A model generated the notes under the pieces. The model did not search any database and had not been told where the DNA came from. It was given only the letters and a program-made list of their open reading frames with translations. The position numbers and the translations under genes were made by a program. Below, one piece after another: positions 26,264-34,887 of a DNA stretch of 44,985 bases (the first letter of the stretch is position 1; every line of letters starts with the position of its first letter). The stretch lies in assembly GCA_031290625.1 (NCBI GenBank), contig JAITND010000021.1, positions 1 through 44,985 on the forward strand, given 5' to 3'. The DNA is from Endomicrobium sp. (lineage in GTDB: Bacteria; Elusimicrobiota; Endomicrobiia; Endomicrobiales; Endomicrobiaceae).

Positions 26264-26825
26264 TTTTGACAAAAAAAAAGCTCAAGAAGCTATAAGACTT
26301 TTGCTTGAATCTTTTGGAGAAGATTTAAACAGAGAAGGTCTTAGACGCACTCCCGAAAGAGTAGCTGAGTTTTATAAAGAAGCTTTATCAGGCAATGAAG
26401 TTGACTCTTCGGAACTTGTTCCAGTTCACTATGCTTCGGAAGAGCATGAAGAAATAATACTTGTTAAAGACATACCGTTTTATTCGTTGTGCGAGCACCA
26501 CCTTTTGCCTTTTTTCGGCAAAGCTTGCGCGGCGTATATGCCGCGTAAAGATAAAATAGTAGGCGTATCAAAACTTGTAAGGCTTGTGGAAGTTTTCGCT
26601 AATAGACTTCAGTTGCAAGAAAGACTTACAAAACAAGTCGCTGATACTATAATGAAGTCAATAGATCCGCATGGAGTCATGGTTGTTATTGAAGCTGAAC
26701 ATTTGTGCATGACAATGAGAGGCGTTAAAAAACCGGGAACCAAGATTCTCACTTCAGCCATGAGAGGAATATTTTTAAAAGACGTAAGAACTCGTTGCGA
26801 GGCAATGTCTCTTTTGGGAAGATAA
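26250..26825 (+). CDS. folE: GTP cyclohydrolase I
   Basis: This is the first enzyme of tetrahydrofolate synthesis, making dihydroneopterin triphosphate from GTP. The zinc ligands are in SLCEHHLLPF and in EAEHLCMTMRGVKKPG; the GVSKLVRLVEVFANRLQLQE segment is conserved. I place the start at GTG 26250 (191 residues), inside the ftsH end, with GGGAAA upstream. A TTG at 26229 is possible but unsupported. folP follows immediately. Confidence 0.95.
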   Translation: MKKFNFDKKKAQEAIRLLLESFGEDLNREGLRRTPERVAEFYKEALSGNEVDSSELVPVHYASEEHEEIILVKDIPFYSLCEHHLLPFFGKACAAYMPRKDKIVGVSKLVRLVEVFANRLQLQERLTKQVADTIMKSIDPHGVMVVIEAEHLCMTMRGVKKPGTKILTSAMRGIFLKDVRTRCEAMSLLGR

Positions 26826-26827
26826 AA

Positions 26828-27994
26828 TTGATAACAAGAAAAGCTGCGGTAAATAATTTTAATGATGCTTTAAAACTTGTAAAAAATACCGGTTGCAGCG
26901 CCGTAGTTTATGAATCTTTGGCAAAAAAAGGCATTCTTGAACCTATAAGTATAGAAAAGATAGATAATAGAGCGGCAAATATTTTAAAACAAGAGGCTAT
27001 TTCCGTAGGCGCTGACGTAGCTTTGAGCGAGGATATCGGCAGATTTAAACGGGGATTTTCGGACGTAGCGTTATTTGCGACTATATCTCAGCTTGGCAAA
27101 CTAGCGGACAAACTTAGCTTTCAGCCTTTTGGTTTAAAACAGCTTGCCGGAGATTTTAAAAAAATAATAAGCAAAAGAAAAATTTTTAGATATAAAAACA
27201 AATCTTTGGATTTAACAAACCCAATTGTTATGGGTATAGTGAATATGGATCCGAATTCTTTTTCTGGCGATGGGTTAACCGGTCATGATAAAGCTTTAGA
27301 ACAAGCCGTTGAGTTTGAAAGGTTGGGGGCTGGAATTATAGACATTGGCGCGGAGTCTTCAAGACCGGGCGTAAAGCTTGTTGATGTTAAAACCGAGATA
27401 AAAAGATTGCTTCCCGCCTTAAAAAGAATAAGAAGACATGTTAAAATTCCTATTTCTATAGATACTTACAAATACGAAACTGCAAAAGTCGCGTTGTCAG
27501 AAGGCGCCGATATAATCAATGATATTTTTTCTTTAAGAAAAGGCAAAGACAAATTGGCTAAACTTGTGGCGGATGCAAAAGCCGGGTTGATACTTATGCA
27601 CATGAAAGGTCTGCCCAAGAATATGCAGATTGAGCCGAAATATAAAAATTGTACTTCTGAAGTTTACGAATTCCTTTCTGAAAGGAAGTCTTATGCTATG
27701 GAATTTGGGATACAAGAAGAGTATATTGCCGTAGATCCGGGACCCGGGTTTGGCAAGACAGTTAAACACAATATGGAACTAGTAAAGAATATGAGCGTTT
27801 TCTCTACGCTTGGAGCGGTAGTCGGGGCGGTATCGCGAAAACGATTTGTAAGATCTTTGGCGGGCGAAGATAAAACGTCGTTTATAACCGCTAACTTTCT
27901 TACAGCGTTTTGCGGAGCTGATATTGTAAGAGTTCATGACGTCAAAGAAACTGTCAACGTTTTTGAAATAATAGAAACTTTTAGAGGAATATAA
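26828..27994 (+). CDS. folP: dihydropteroate synthase, with N-terminal extension
   Basis: It joins 6-hydroxymethyl-dihydropterin diphosphate to p-aminobenzoate. The TIM-barrel domain begins near residue 125 with NPIVMGIVNMDPNSFSGDG and continues with DIGAESSRPG, SIDTYKYETA, LILMHMKG, AVDPGPGFGKTVKHN and RVHDV. The loop usually reads TPDSFSDGG, so this version is divergent. About 120 N-terminal residues precede the barrel, as in longer DHPS forms. The likely start is TTG 26828, three bases after the folE stop, with GGGAAG upstream. The stop overlaps the cdaA start (TAATG). Confidence 0.9.
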   Translation: MITRKAAVNNFNDALKLVKNTGCSAVVYESLAKKGILEPISIEKIDNRAANILKQEAISVGADVALSEDIGRFKRGFSDVALFATISQLGKLADKLSFQPFGLKQLAGDFKKIISKRKIFRYKNKSLDLTNPIVMGIVNMDPNSFSGDGLTGHDKALEQAVEFERLGAGIIDIGAESSRPGVKLVDVKTEIKRLLPALKRIRRHVKIPISIDTYKYETAKVALSEGADIINDIFSLRKGKDKLAKLVADAKAGLILMHMKGLPKNMQIEPKYKNCTSEVYEFLSERKSYAMEFGIQEEYIAVDPGPGFGKTVKHNMELVKNMSVFSTLGAVVGAVSRKRFVRSLAGEDKTSFITANFLTAFCGADIVRVHDVKETVNVFEIIETFRGI

Positions 27995-28761
27995 TGGAAA
28001 CATTGGTTGCTATTTATAACCTATATATTTCGCATGTCTTAGATATATTTATTCTTACGTTAATATTTTATAGAATAATCCTTATAATACAAGGAACAAG
28101 GACAATACAGATATTTATTGGCATATTGTTCATATTAGGATTAACCATAGTCTCCAGAGATATCTTACATTTGAAAGCGTTGTCTTGGCTTTTGGATAAT
28201 TTTTGGCTTGCGGCCGTTATTATATTTGCCGTGATCTTCCAGACTGAAATAAGAAATCTTCTTGCTCAGATAGGCGGACGTCTATGGGGAGCAAAGTCAA
28301 AAATCAAAGATTCTTATATTATTGAAATAGTCGACGCGATTGAGGATTTAAGCTCTTCAATGACAGGTTGCCTTATTGCTATAGAAAATGAAATTGGCTT
28401 AAAGAGTTTTACTGAGACGGGAGTGCTTCTTAATGCCGATATTTCAAGAGAACTGCTTCTTTCAATTTTTAAAAATAAATCTGCCCCTTTGCATGACGGC
28501 GCAATTATAATTTCCAACGGTAGGATAGTGTCCGCAGGCTGCGTTCTCCCTTTGAGCCATGACACAAATGTAAAATTGTTTGGAACAAGACATAGAGCCG
28601 CGCTTGGATTAAGCGAAGTGACGGACTCTGTTGTGGTAGTCGTTTCGGAAGAAACAGGGCAAATTTCGGTGGCTCATGACGGTAAGCTGCATGGGAATAA
28701 CTCTCTGTCAAAACTTCAGGAGATAATTAATACAAACGGCGAGGTCTTAAGAACAAAATGA
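27994..28761 (+). CDS. cdaA: diadenylate cyclase CdaA (DisA_N domain)
   Basis: This 255-residue membrane enzyme makes c-di-AMP from two ATP. Three N-terminal helices (about 15-80) are followed by the DAC domain, with the catalytic DGA in APLHDGAIII (168-170) and GTRHRAALGLSEVTDS (RHR motif). c-di-AMP controls potassium and osmolyte balance and cell-wall stability. The gene sits in the classical cdaA-cdaR-glmM order, but cdaR is reduced to a stub. Presence of cdaA suggests c-di-AMP signalling is kept in this reduced genome. Confidence 0.95.
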   Translation: METLVAIYNLYISHVLDIFILTLIFYRIILIIQGTRTIQIFIGILFILGLTIVSRDILHLKALSWLLDNFWLAAVIIFAVIFQTEIRNLLAQIGGRLWGAKSKIKDSYIIEIVDAIEDLSSSMTGCLIAIENEIGLKSFTETGVLLNADISRELLLSIFKNKSAPLHDGAIIISNGRIVSAGCVLPLSHDTNVKLFGTRHRAALGLSEVTDSVVVVVSEETGQISVAHDGKLHGNNSLSKLQEIINTNGEVLRTK

Positions 28762-28856
28762 CAAAGTTATTTGTTAAAATTAAAAAAAATTGGCGTCTGA
28801 AAGCGCTCGCGCTTATTCTTGCGATTTTTGTATGGCTGTATGCGAGATATATGTAA
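28758..28856 (+). CDS. 32-residue CdaR/YbbR N-terminal stub
   Basis: An ATG overlapping the cdaA stop (ATGA) opens a 32-codon frame with a basic start, then NWRLKALALILAIFVWLYAR, ending at TAA 28854-28856, one base before glmM. That hydrophobic segment preceded by NWxLK is how CdaR (YbbR-domain) proteins begin. Normally several hundred residues of extracytoplasmic YbbR repeats follow, and these are absent. Coupling to both neighbours is preserved, so either this is a clean deletion remnant or the single helix is kept for a purpose, such as contacting the CdaA membrane domain. The family call rests on the helix and position only. Confidence 0.6.
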   Translation: MTKLFVKIKKNWRLKALALILAIFVWLYARYM

Positions 28857-28857
28857 A

Positions 28858-30195
28858 ATGAAACTATTTGGCACAGATGGCATTAGGGGAGACTCTTCTA
28901 AATTCCCGTTTGATAATTCCACTCTTAATATCATAGGTCGTTGTATAGCCGAAGTTTTAGACGTAAATAAGAGTATTCTTATTATTCGCGATACTAGAAA
29001 ATCAGGCAAAAGGATACAAGCGAAACTTTCTGAAGGCATGTCTATGGCAGGAACAAAAACAGTGTTTGGAGGCATTATGCCGACGCCAGCGGCTTCGTTG
29101 CTTTTAAAAAAAGGAAAATACCGCGCGGCAGTCGTTATATCTGCAAGCCATAACCCTTATATGGACAACGGGATTAAAATTTTTAATTCTAACGGATATA
29201 AACTTTCAGAGTCAATAGAAGAAAAAATAGAAGCAAAGATAAATAAATACATTGCTTCAAAAGACATTTTTCCAAGAAAAAAGATTTCCTTAAAAGAAAA
29301 TTCAAAACTTATAAAGTTTTACGAAAATTTTATTGTAAAAAATTTCTCAGGCAAGAAACTTAAAGGCAAGACCATAGTTTTGGATTGCGCTAACGGCGCT
29401 TCTTATAAATGCGCTCCGCGTATTTTAAAAAGACTGGGTGCAAGCGTCATAACGTTAAACGCTAATCCTGATGGTAAGAATATAAATTTAAATTGCGGTT
29501 CTTTACACCCGCAATCTCTGTGTAAAGCCGTAAAAGAATATAATGCTTTTTGCGGATTTGCTTTTGACGGAGATGCCGATAGATTGATATGCGTTGATGA
29601 AAACGGCGTAATAAGAGACGGAGATTATTTTTTATCTGCAATGTCGGTATGGTTGAAGAGCAAAAAGAAGCTTAAAAACAATATTTTAGTTTCAACCGTT
29701 ATGGCAAATATTGGATTGTTCCGCGCTTTAAAGAGAGAAAAAATAAAAGTCATATCTTCTAAAGTCGGCGACAGATACGTTATGGAAGATATGAAGAAAC
29801 ATAAAGCCTCGCTTGGCGGCGAGCAGTCAGGACACTTTATATTTAAAGATATATTAGCTACTGGCGACGGACTCTTGAGTTCTGTTATGATTCTTTCGGC
29901 TTTGAGCGTCGCAAGTAAAACAATGTCGGAGTTCATGAACGTTATTGAGAAATTTCCGCAGGTTTTGGTAAATAGAAAGCTAACAAAGAAAATTCCTATT
30001 GAAAATCTTCCTAAGTCTTATAATCTAATAAAAACTTGCGAAAAATCTCTCGGTTCCGATGGACGCGTGCTTGTAAGATATTCGGGTACGGAAAATCTTT
30101 TGAGGGTTATGGTCGAAGGTAAAGACGTTGACGAGATTCGGTCTATTGCCGAAAGTATAGCCGACTCGGTTGAGAAAGAGACGTCTCTACAATAA
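28858..30195 (+). CDS. glmM: phosphoglucosamine mutase
   Basis: It converts glucosamine-6-phosphate to glucosamine-1-phosphate for UDP-GlcNAc, peptidoglycan and lipid A. The start MKLFGTDGIRGDS fixes the ATG at 28858. The phosphoserine loop is VVISASHNPYMDNGIKIFN, the metal loop is FDGDADR and the sugar/phosphate loops include GGEQSGHFIF and RYSGTENLLRVM. About 445 residues, a normal length. In many bacteria GlmM binds CdaA and inhibits it; the adjacency here fits. Confidence 0.96.
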   Translation: MKLFGTDGIRGDSSKFPFDNSTLNIIGRCIAEVLDVNKSILIIRDTRKSGKRIQAKLSEGMSMAGTKTVFGGIMPTPAASLLLKKGKYRAAVVISASHNPYMDNGIKIFNSNGYKLSESIEEKIEAKINKYIASKDIFPRKKISLKENSKLIKFYENFIVKNFSGKKLKGKTIVLDCANGASYKCAPRILKRLGASVITLNANPDGKNINLNCGSLHPQSLCKAVKEYNAFCGFAFDGDADRLICVDENGVIRDGDYFLSAMSVWLKSKKKLKNNILVSTVMANIGLFRALKREKIKVISSKVGDRYVMEDMKKHKASLGGEQSGHFIFKDILATGDGLLSSVMILSALSVASKTMSEFMNVIEKFPQVLVNRKLTKKIPIENLPKSYNLIKTCEKSLGSDGRVLVRYSGTENLLRVMVEGKDVDEIRSIAESIADSVEKETSLQ

Positions 30196-30211
30196 TCAGG
30201 GAGGCGCAAAG

Positions 30212-30949
30212 ATGATTAAATTAGGCGTAAATATTGACCACATAGCTACGTTGAGGCAGGCTCGCAGAGAAGGCGTTCCGTCTATTATTGAAGCCGCTCT
30301 TGTGTGCGAAAAAGCTGGCGCCGATGGAATTACCGTTCATTTAAGAGAAGACAGAAGACATATTCAAGACTATGACATTTATAGCTTGCGAGAAGTTTTA
30401 AAAACTAAATTAAATTTGGAAATGGCTGCGACTGAAGAAATTCTTAGCGTTGCCTTAGACGCTAAACCGGATTGCGTATGTATGGTTCCGGAAAAAAGAG
30501 AGGAACTTACCACCGAAGGCGGTCTTGACGTTAAAAATAACAAGGAAAATCTTTCTAGCATTGCGTCTAAGCTTAAAAAAGCTGGAATTACAGTCGGTAT
30601 ATTTATCGACGCGGATTTGGAACAAGTCGTCGCTTGTTCTGAAGTAGGGGCAGACGTGGTTGAACTGCATACTGGAAAATATTCTTTACTTTTTAGCGAA
30701 AGCGGCGCTTCGTCTAGCGAATGTAAAGACGAGCTTAAAAGAATTGCTGAAGCTTCAAAGGAAGCGAGTAAAAGAAAGCTTATATTGAACGCCGGACACG
30801 GACTTGATTACGAGAATGTAGGTCAAATCTGTAAAATTCGCGCAATGAATGAGTTTAATATAGGATTTTCAATAATCTCAAAAGCAATATTTAATGGTCT
30901 TGAAAAGGCTGTTTTTGATATGAAAAGTCTGATAGAAAAGAACTCGTAA
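30212..30949 (+). CDS. pdxJ: pyridoxine 5'-phosphate synthase
   Basis: It forms the pyridine ring of vitamin B6 from deoxyxylulose 5-phosphate and an aminoacetone phosphate. The start KLGVNIDHIATLRQARR and the segments DGITVHLREDRRHIQD, PEKREELTTEGGLD and LNAGHGLDYENV are all conserved. The ATG at 30212 has a strong GGGAGG site. About 245 residues. Placed between glmM and glmS, probably in the same transcript. Confidence 0.95.
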   Translation: MIKLGVNIDHIATLRQARREGVPSIIEAALVCEKAGADGITVHLREDRRHIQDYDIYSLREVLKTKLNLEMAATEEILSVALDAKPDCVCMVPEKREELTTEGGLDVKNNKENLSSIASKLKKAGITVGIFIDADLEQVVACSEVGADVVELHTGKYSLLFSESGASSSECKDELKRIAEASKEASKRKLILNAGHGLDYENVGQICKIRAMNEFNIGFSIISKAIFNGLEKAVFDMKSLIEKNS

Positions 30950-30975
30950 TTTACTAAATTCAGAAAGGACCGCGT

Positions 30976-32805
30976 ATGTGCGGAATAGTAGGCTATATAG
31001 GAAAGAAAAATGCCGTAGACGTAGTTGTTGACGGATTAAAAAAACTTGAATATAGAGGATATGATTCGTCGGGCATTGCTGTTGTTAAAGACGGGCGGCT
31101 GCAGATCAGACGAAGCGTAGGCAAGTTAAAAAACCTTGAAGAAAATATAGAGAAAAGACCTTTAAAAGCCAATATATCCATAGGTCATACTCGTTGGGCT
31201 ACGCATGGGAAACCATCGGAAGAAAACGCTCACCCGCACATGGATCCAACCAAAAGCATAGTTATAGTTCATAATGGGATAATAGAAAATTATGCCGAAT
31301 TAAAATCAGTCCTTGAAAAAGAAGGTAAAAAATTTAAATCTGAAACCGATACCGAAGTAATAGCCCATCTTATAAAAAAACATTACAAAGATACTTTGCT
31401 TTGCGCAGTTCGGGAAACTCTTAAAGAAATAAGGGGTTCGTATGCGCTTGGCGTAATATGTAAAAACGAACCCAATAAAATAGTTTGCGCAAGACAAGAC
31501 GCTCCTCTTATAGTTGGCGTAGGCAAAGGGGAGAATTTTTTAGCTTCAGATATTTCAGCGTTGCTTTCTTACACGCGAGATATGATCTTTCTTGAAAATG
31601 GCGATATCGCTGAATTGACGTCTGATAAAATAATAATAACTGATATTGAAAATAACGTAAAGAATAGAGAAGTGAAAAATATAAAATGGGATTGCGTGCA
31701 AGCCGAAAAAGAAGGCTATAAACACTTCATGCTTAAAGAAATATACGAACAGCCCAGAACTATAGAGGATACTTTCAGAGGCAGAATTTATCCCGACGAA
31801 GGACGCGTTTATATTGAAGAAGTCAAACTGTCAAAAGAAGATGTTAAAAATATATCAAACATTTATATTGTTGCTTGCGGAACTGCTTATCATTCCGGGC
31901 TTGTTTCAAAATTTCTGTTTGAAAATTTTGCAAAAATACCGACGGAAGTTGATATAGCGTCGGAGTTTAGATACAGAGAGCCTATTTTAAATGAGAAGAC
32001 GCTTGTTATGATCGTTTCTCAATCGGGAGAAACGGCTGACACTTTAGCGGCTTTAAGACTTGCTAAGAGCAAAGGCTGCGTAACATTAGCGGTTTGCAAT
32101 GTTGTTGGATCTAGCATAAGCCGCGAGGCTGATCACGTAGTTTACACTCACTGCGGTCCAGAAATAGGCGTTGCGTCTACAAAAGCTTTTACTGGGCAGC
32201 TTACGGCTCTTTATATACTTGCATTAGATTGGGCGTGCAAAAAAGAAAGTCTTTCAAAAGAAAAGTTAAAAAAATATTTAAAAGAATTATGGGAAGTGCC
32301 GGTAAAAATAGGAGATTTTTTAAAACAAGCTGAAAACGTTTATGAAGTTGCCAAGAAATTTGCCCATAAAAAAGATTTCTTATATTTAGGCAGACATATA
32401 AATTATTCCATTGCTTTAGAAGGCGCTTTAAAACTTAAAGAACTTTCTTATATACACGCTGAAGGTTACGCCGCAGGTGAAATGAAGCACGGTCCCATAG
32501 CTTTGATCGACGATGATATGCCCGTGGTTTGTATAGCCGTTAAAAGCAGAATTTATGAAAAAATAAATTCAAATATTGAAGAAGCAAAAGCTAGAGGCGG
32601 TATTATTATAGTAATAGCAAGCGAGTCTGACAAAACCGCTGCGGATAAGGGATACGGCGTAATATACGTTCCGGATTGCGACGAGTTTGTTTCCCCTATT
32701 TTGTCTGTAATTCCGCTTCAACTTTTGGCTTATTATGTGGCGGTGGCGCTAGGGTGCGACGTTGACCAGCCTAGAAATCTAGCCAAATCAGTTACAGTTG
32801 AATAA
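30976..32805 (+). CDS. glmS: glutamine-fructose-6-phosphate aminotransferase
   Basis: This first enzyme of the hexosamine pathway makes glucosamine-6-phosphate from fructose-6-phosphate and glutamine. Cys2 of MCGIVGYIG is the glutaminase nucleophile. RGYDSSGIAV, HTRWATHGKPSEENAHPH and SETDTEVIAHL complete the N-terminal domain; two SIS domains follow (SQSGETADTLAAL), ending in DQPRNLAKSVTVE. 609 residues. Only 26 bases separate it from pdxJ, so no glmS ribozyme is present. Together with glmM it feeds cell-wall synthesis. Confidence 0.97.
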   Translation: MCGIVGYIGKKNAVDVVVDGLKKLEYRGYDSSGIAVVKDGRLQIRRSVGKLKNLEENIEKRPLKANISIGHTRWATHGKPSEENAHPHMDPTKSIVIVHNGIIENYAELKSVLEKEGKKFKSETDTEVIAHLIKKHYKDTLLCAVRETLKEIRGSYALGVICKNEPNKIVCARQDAPLIVGVGKGENFLASDISALLSYTRDMIFLENGDIAELTSDKIIITDIENNVKNREVKNIKWDCVQAEKEGYKHFMLKEIYEQPRTIEDTFRGRIYPDEGRVYIEEVKLSKEDVKNISNIYIVACGTAYHSGLVSKFLFENFAKIPTEVDIASEFRYREPILNEKTLVMIVSQSGETADTLAALRLAKSKGCVTLAVCNVVGSSISREADHVVYTHCGPEIGVASTKAFTGQLTALYILALDWACKKESLSKEKLKKYLKELWEVPVKIGDFLKQAENVYEVAKKFAHKKDFLYLGRHINYSIALEGALKLKELSYIHAEGYAAGEMKHGPIALIDDDMPVVCIAVKSRIYEKINSNIEEAKARGGIIIVIASESDKTAADKGYGVIYVPDCDEFVSPILSVIPLQLLAYYVAVALGCDVDQPRNLAKSVTVE

Positions 32806-32887
32806 GTTTTGCTTTGTATTTTGAATTTATGCTTCCTTACGCGTCGCCGTTTCAAGCATCTCTTAAATTCAAAATACTTCGCAAAAC
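32806..32887. repeat. long hairpin after glmS
   Basis: GTTTTGCTTTGTATTTTGAA with the following TTTATGC pairs with GCATCTCTTAAATTC and AAAATACTTCGCAAAAC, with a small bulge, around a loop of about 23 bases. There is no T-run directly after it, so it is not a textbook terminator, but it could end or stabilise the long upstream transcript. Confidence 0.75.
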
Positions 32888-33250
32888 GTTCCTATGTGGA
32901 ATAATTTTAAGGATTTTTCTTAGCAAAAATCTTAAAATCCGTCGCTCTAATTTTTAGAAGTTGTTTTGTTAGCAAAAGCTTAAATTTTTTTACTCTTAAG
33001 TCGTCAGAGGAACGTTGTCTAAGCTCAAAATTCTTTGTTGTGCCATTTTTAAGTTTGTTTTTTAGAATTTTTGTTGTCGTCATCAACCCGCCTGCGGCTG
33101 TTATTATGTCTTTGCCGTCATGCTGAACTTGATTTGTCGTCTCAGACAACAATTGAAGGTCAATCCCGCAACGACAACCCGCGCGCGCCATTACGGCAAA
33201 AGCCGGAATCTCTATTTGAGTACGCGTTAAACGCTGTTAAAGAGGTTGAA
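32806..33250. other. non-coding gap with large inverted repeats and palindrome remnants
   Basis: No convincing gene. Just after the glmS stop, 32806-32832 and 32856-32887 form a nearly perfect inverted repeat (arms of about 27-32 bases). A second hairpin, ATTTTAAGGATTTTT / AAAAATCTTAAAAT, lies at 32904-32938. Fragments of the dispersed palindromes lie at about 33115-33215. A minus-strand frame (32907-33191) is open but basic and low in information. Confidence 0.6.
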
Positions 33251-33586
33251 ATGAACATAGGCATAGATATAGAAGAAGTTAAAAGATTTGATAAATATGT
33301 GAAAGATAAAAAATATCTTGAACGCATGTTTTCAAAAGAAGAAGTATTATATTCTTTGCCTAAAAAAAACGCATCGCAGCATTTGGCCGCCCGTTTTGCG
33401 GCTAAAGAAGCCGTATGGAAGGCGCTTAGCGCAAAAGATAAAAAACTTTTCGTTACAGATATTTCCGTCAGAAATAATAAAGACGGCAAACCTCAAGTTT
33501 ACATAAAAAATAAAAAATACGGGAGAATAGACGTATCCTTGTCTCATACGAAAAAATACGTCGCCGCGGTTGCAGTCGCTTTTTAA
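33251..33586 (+). CDS. acpS: holo-[acyl-carrier-protein] synthase
   Basis: It attaches 4'-phosphopantetheine to acyl carrier protein. The start MNIGIDIEEVKRFDKY (metal-binding Asp in GIDIE) sets the ATG at 33251, after AGAGG. The catalytic helix ARFAAKEAVWKAL and the end VSLSHTKKYVAAVAV are typical. 111 residues, slightly short but complete. It is followed after four bases by nnrD, a common pairing. Confidence 0.93.
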   Translation: MNIGIDIEEVKRFDKYVKDKKYLERMFSKEEVLYSLPKKNASQHLAARFAAKEAVWKALSAKDKKLFVTDISVRNNKDGKPQVYIKNKKYGRIDVSLSHTKKYVAAVAVAF

Positions 33587-33590
33587 CGTT

Positions 33591-34424
33591 ATGAAGAAAC
33601 AAGAAATTAAAAATTTCGTCTGCAAATTAAAAAGAAAACCTGACAGCCATAAGTATAATTTTGGGCATGTTTTGGTTATCGCAGGCTCTAAACTTATGCC
33701 GGGAGCCGGAGCTTTGTGTTGTTTGGGAGCAATGTATTGCGGAGCAGGTCTTGTAACATATGCCGTCAAAGAAGATTTTTTAATTCAAGCTTGCTTTTTG
33801 TCTAAACCGGAAACAATATTTCATGTGTACAAAACGGCCGCAAATATTGTTAAATACGCGAAGTTGAGAAAAGTTACGTCTATAGTCATAGGACCTGGAC
33901 TTAAATCGGATTATAAATTCGTTCATAAAATTATTTTTTCAGTTAATGTTCCTATAGTTTTGGACGCGTCGGGTCTTGCTGTTTTTAACGGTCTTTCGGG
34001 CAAGCTTAAAGACGTAAAGTCTAAACTTATATTAACGCCGCACTTGGGAGAATTTTCCAGCCTTTTAAATATTTCAAGCGAGGCTGTAAGAAACAATAGA
34101 GAAAAAGTAGTTGCGGAATTTGCAAGTGAAAATCATCTTACATGCGTCTTAAAAGGTAAAAATACAATTGTCGCTTCGGATGGGAAAGTTTATATAAATA
34201 ACACGGGAACGCCCGCGATGGCTACGGCGGGAAGCGGCGATGTTTTGAGCGGCATGATAGCCGCGTTTGTAAATATTGGCGACGATATTTTTGATGCCGT
34301 AAAATTTGCCGTGTTTGTTCACGGATTAGCGGGGGAATTATCTGAGAAAGAAAAATGCCAAGCAAGCGTCGTCGCAAGCGATATAGCTGAAAATATTCAT
34401 AGAGTCGTAAAGCAAGTTTCATAA
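33591..34424 (+). CDS. nnrD: ADP-dependent NAD(P)H-hydrate dehydratase
   Basis: It repairs damaged NAD(P)H hydrates. The ribokinase-like fold is shown by GHVLVIAGSKLMPGAGALC at the start, LTPHLGEFSSLL and the catalytic GSGDVLSGMIAAF (Asp about 217). About 278 residues, matching the dehydratase domain alone. The epimerase partner (NnrE), fused in many bacteria, is not in this window. The ATG at 33591 is chosen because it begins the conserved region four bases after acpS. Confidence 0.9.
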   Translation: MKKQEIKNFVCKLKRKPDSHKYNFGHVLVIAGSKLMPGAGALCCLGAMYCGAGLVTYAVKEDFLIQACFLSKPETIFHVYKTAANIVKYAKLRKVTSIVIGPGLKSDYKFVHKIIFSVNVPIVLDASGLAVFNGLSGKLKDVKSKLILTPHLGEFSSLLNISSEAVRNNREKVVAEFASENHLTCVLKGKNTIVASDGKVYINNTGTPAMATAGSGDVLSGMIAAFVNIGDDIFDAVKFAVFVHGLAGELSEKEKCQASVVASDIAENIHRVVKQVS

Positions 34425-34439
34425 CGATTATATGGATAT

Positions 34440-34820
34440 ATGGATACAAAATTGATAAAGACAAGCGTCGTAAAGAAAATTAAAGCTTTGGAAATTGCTT
34501 GCGGCGTTAAATGTAAAGCGGACTGCGTTCCCATTGGTAACGCTTTAATAAACACGTCTGAGATTAGCGAAGCCCGTATAAAAACAGCTAGAGAATTTTA
34601 CGGCGAAAAAAATATTGAAATATTGCAGAAACAGTCTATGGGCGGTGAAGATTTTTCACAATATTTAATCGAAGTTCCGGGGAGTTTTATCTATATAGGA
34701 ACGTCAAAAGATAAACATACGTCTTACCCTTGGCGTCGCCGCAATTTTAATGTAGATGAAGCGGTTCTTCCGAAAGCGTCTAAGTATATTGCATATGCTT
34801 TAGAATCGTTTTTAAAATAA
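34440..34820 (+). pseudogene. C-terminal fragment of an M20-family aminoacylase/hippurate hydrolase
   Basis: Only the last 126 residues of an M20D-type metallohydrolase remain: the end of the lid domain, then SMGGEDFSQYLIEVPGSFIY (a conserved catalytic-domain segment) and FNVDEAVLPKASKYIAYALE. The first 250 or so residues, with most metal ligands, are missing. The late metal histidine (usually HHxxF before the D/NxDE) is replaced by YPWRRRNF. The remaining frame is open and starts with an ATG but lacks a ribosome site. It cannot be a working peptidase. Confidence 0.8.
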
Positions 34821-34887
34821 AAAAGAGTTTATTTGTCGTCTGAAATTATTTTTTTCATTGACCGAATTATTTCAAGGGAATTTGAAT

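Noticed and set aside
30950-30975. Possible glmS ribozyme before glmS
   Set aside because: Only 26 bases separate pdxJ and glmS, far too little for the ribozyme.
32907-33191. Minus-strand 94-codon frame after glmS
   Set aside because: Its first part lies in palindromic repeat DNA and the rest in AT-rich hairpin DNA; no ribosome site or family.
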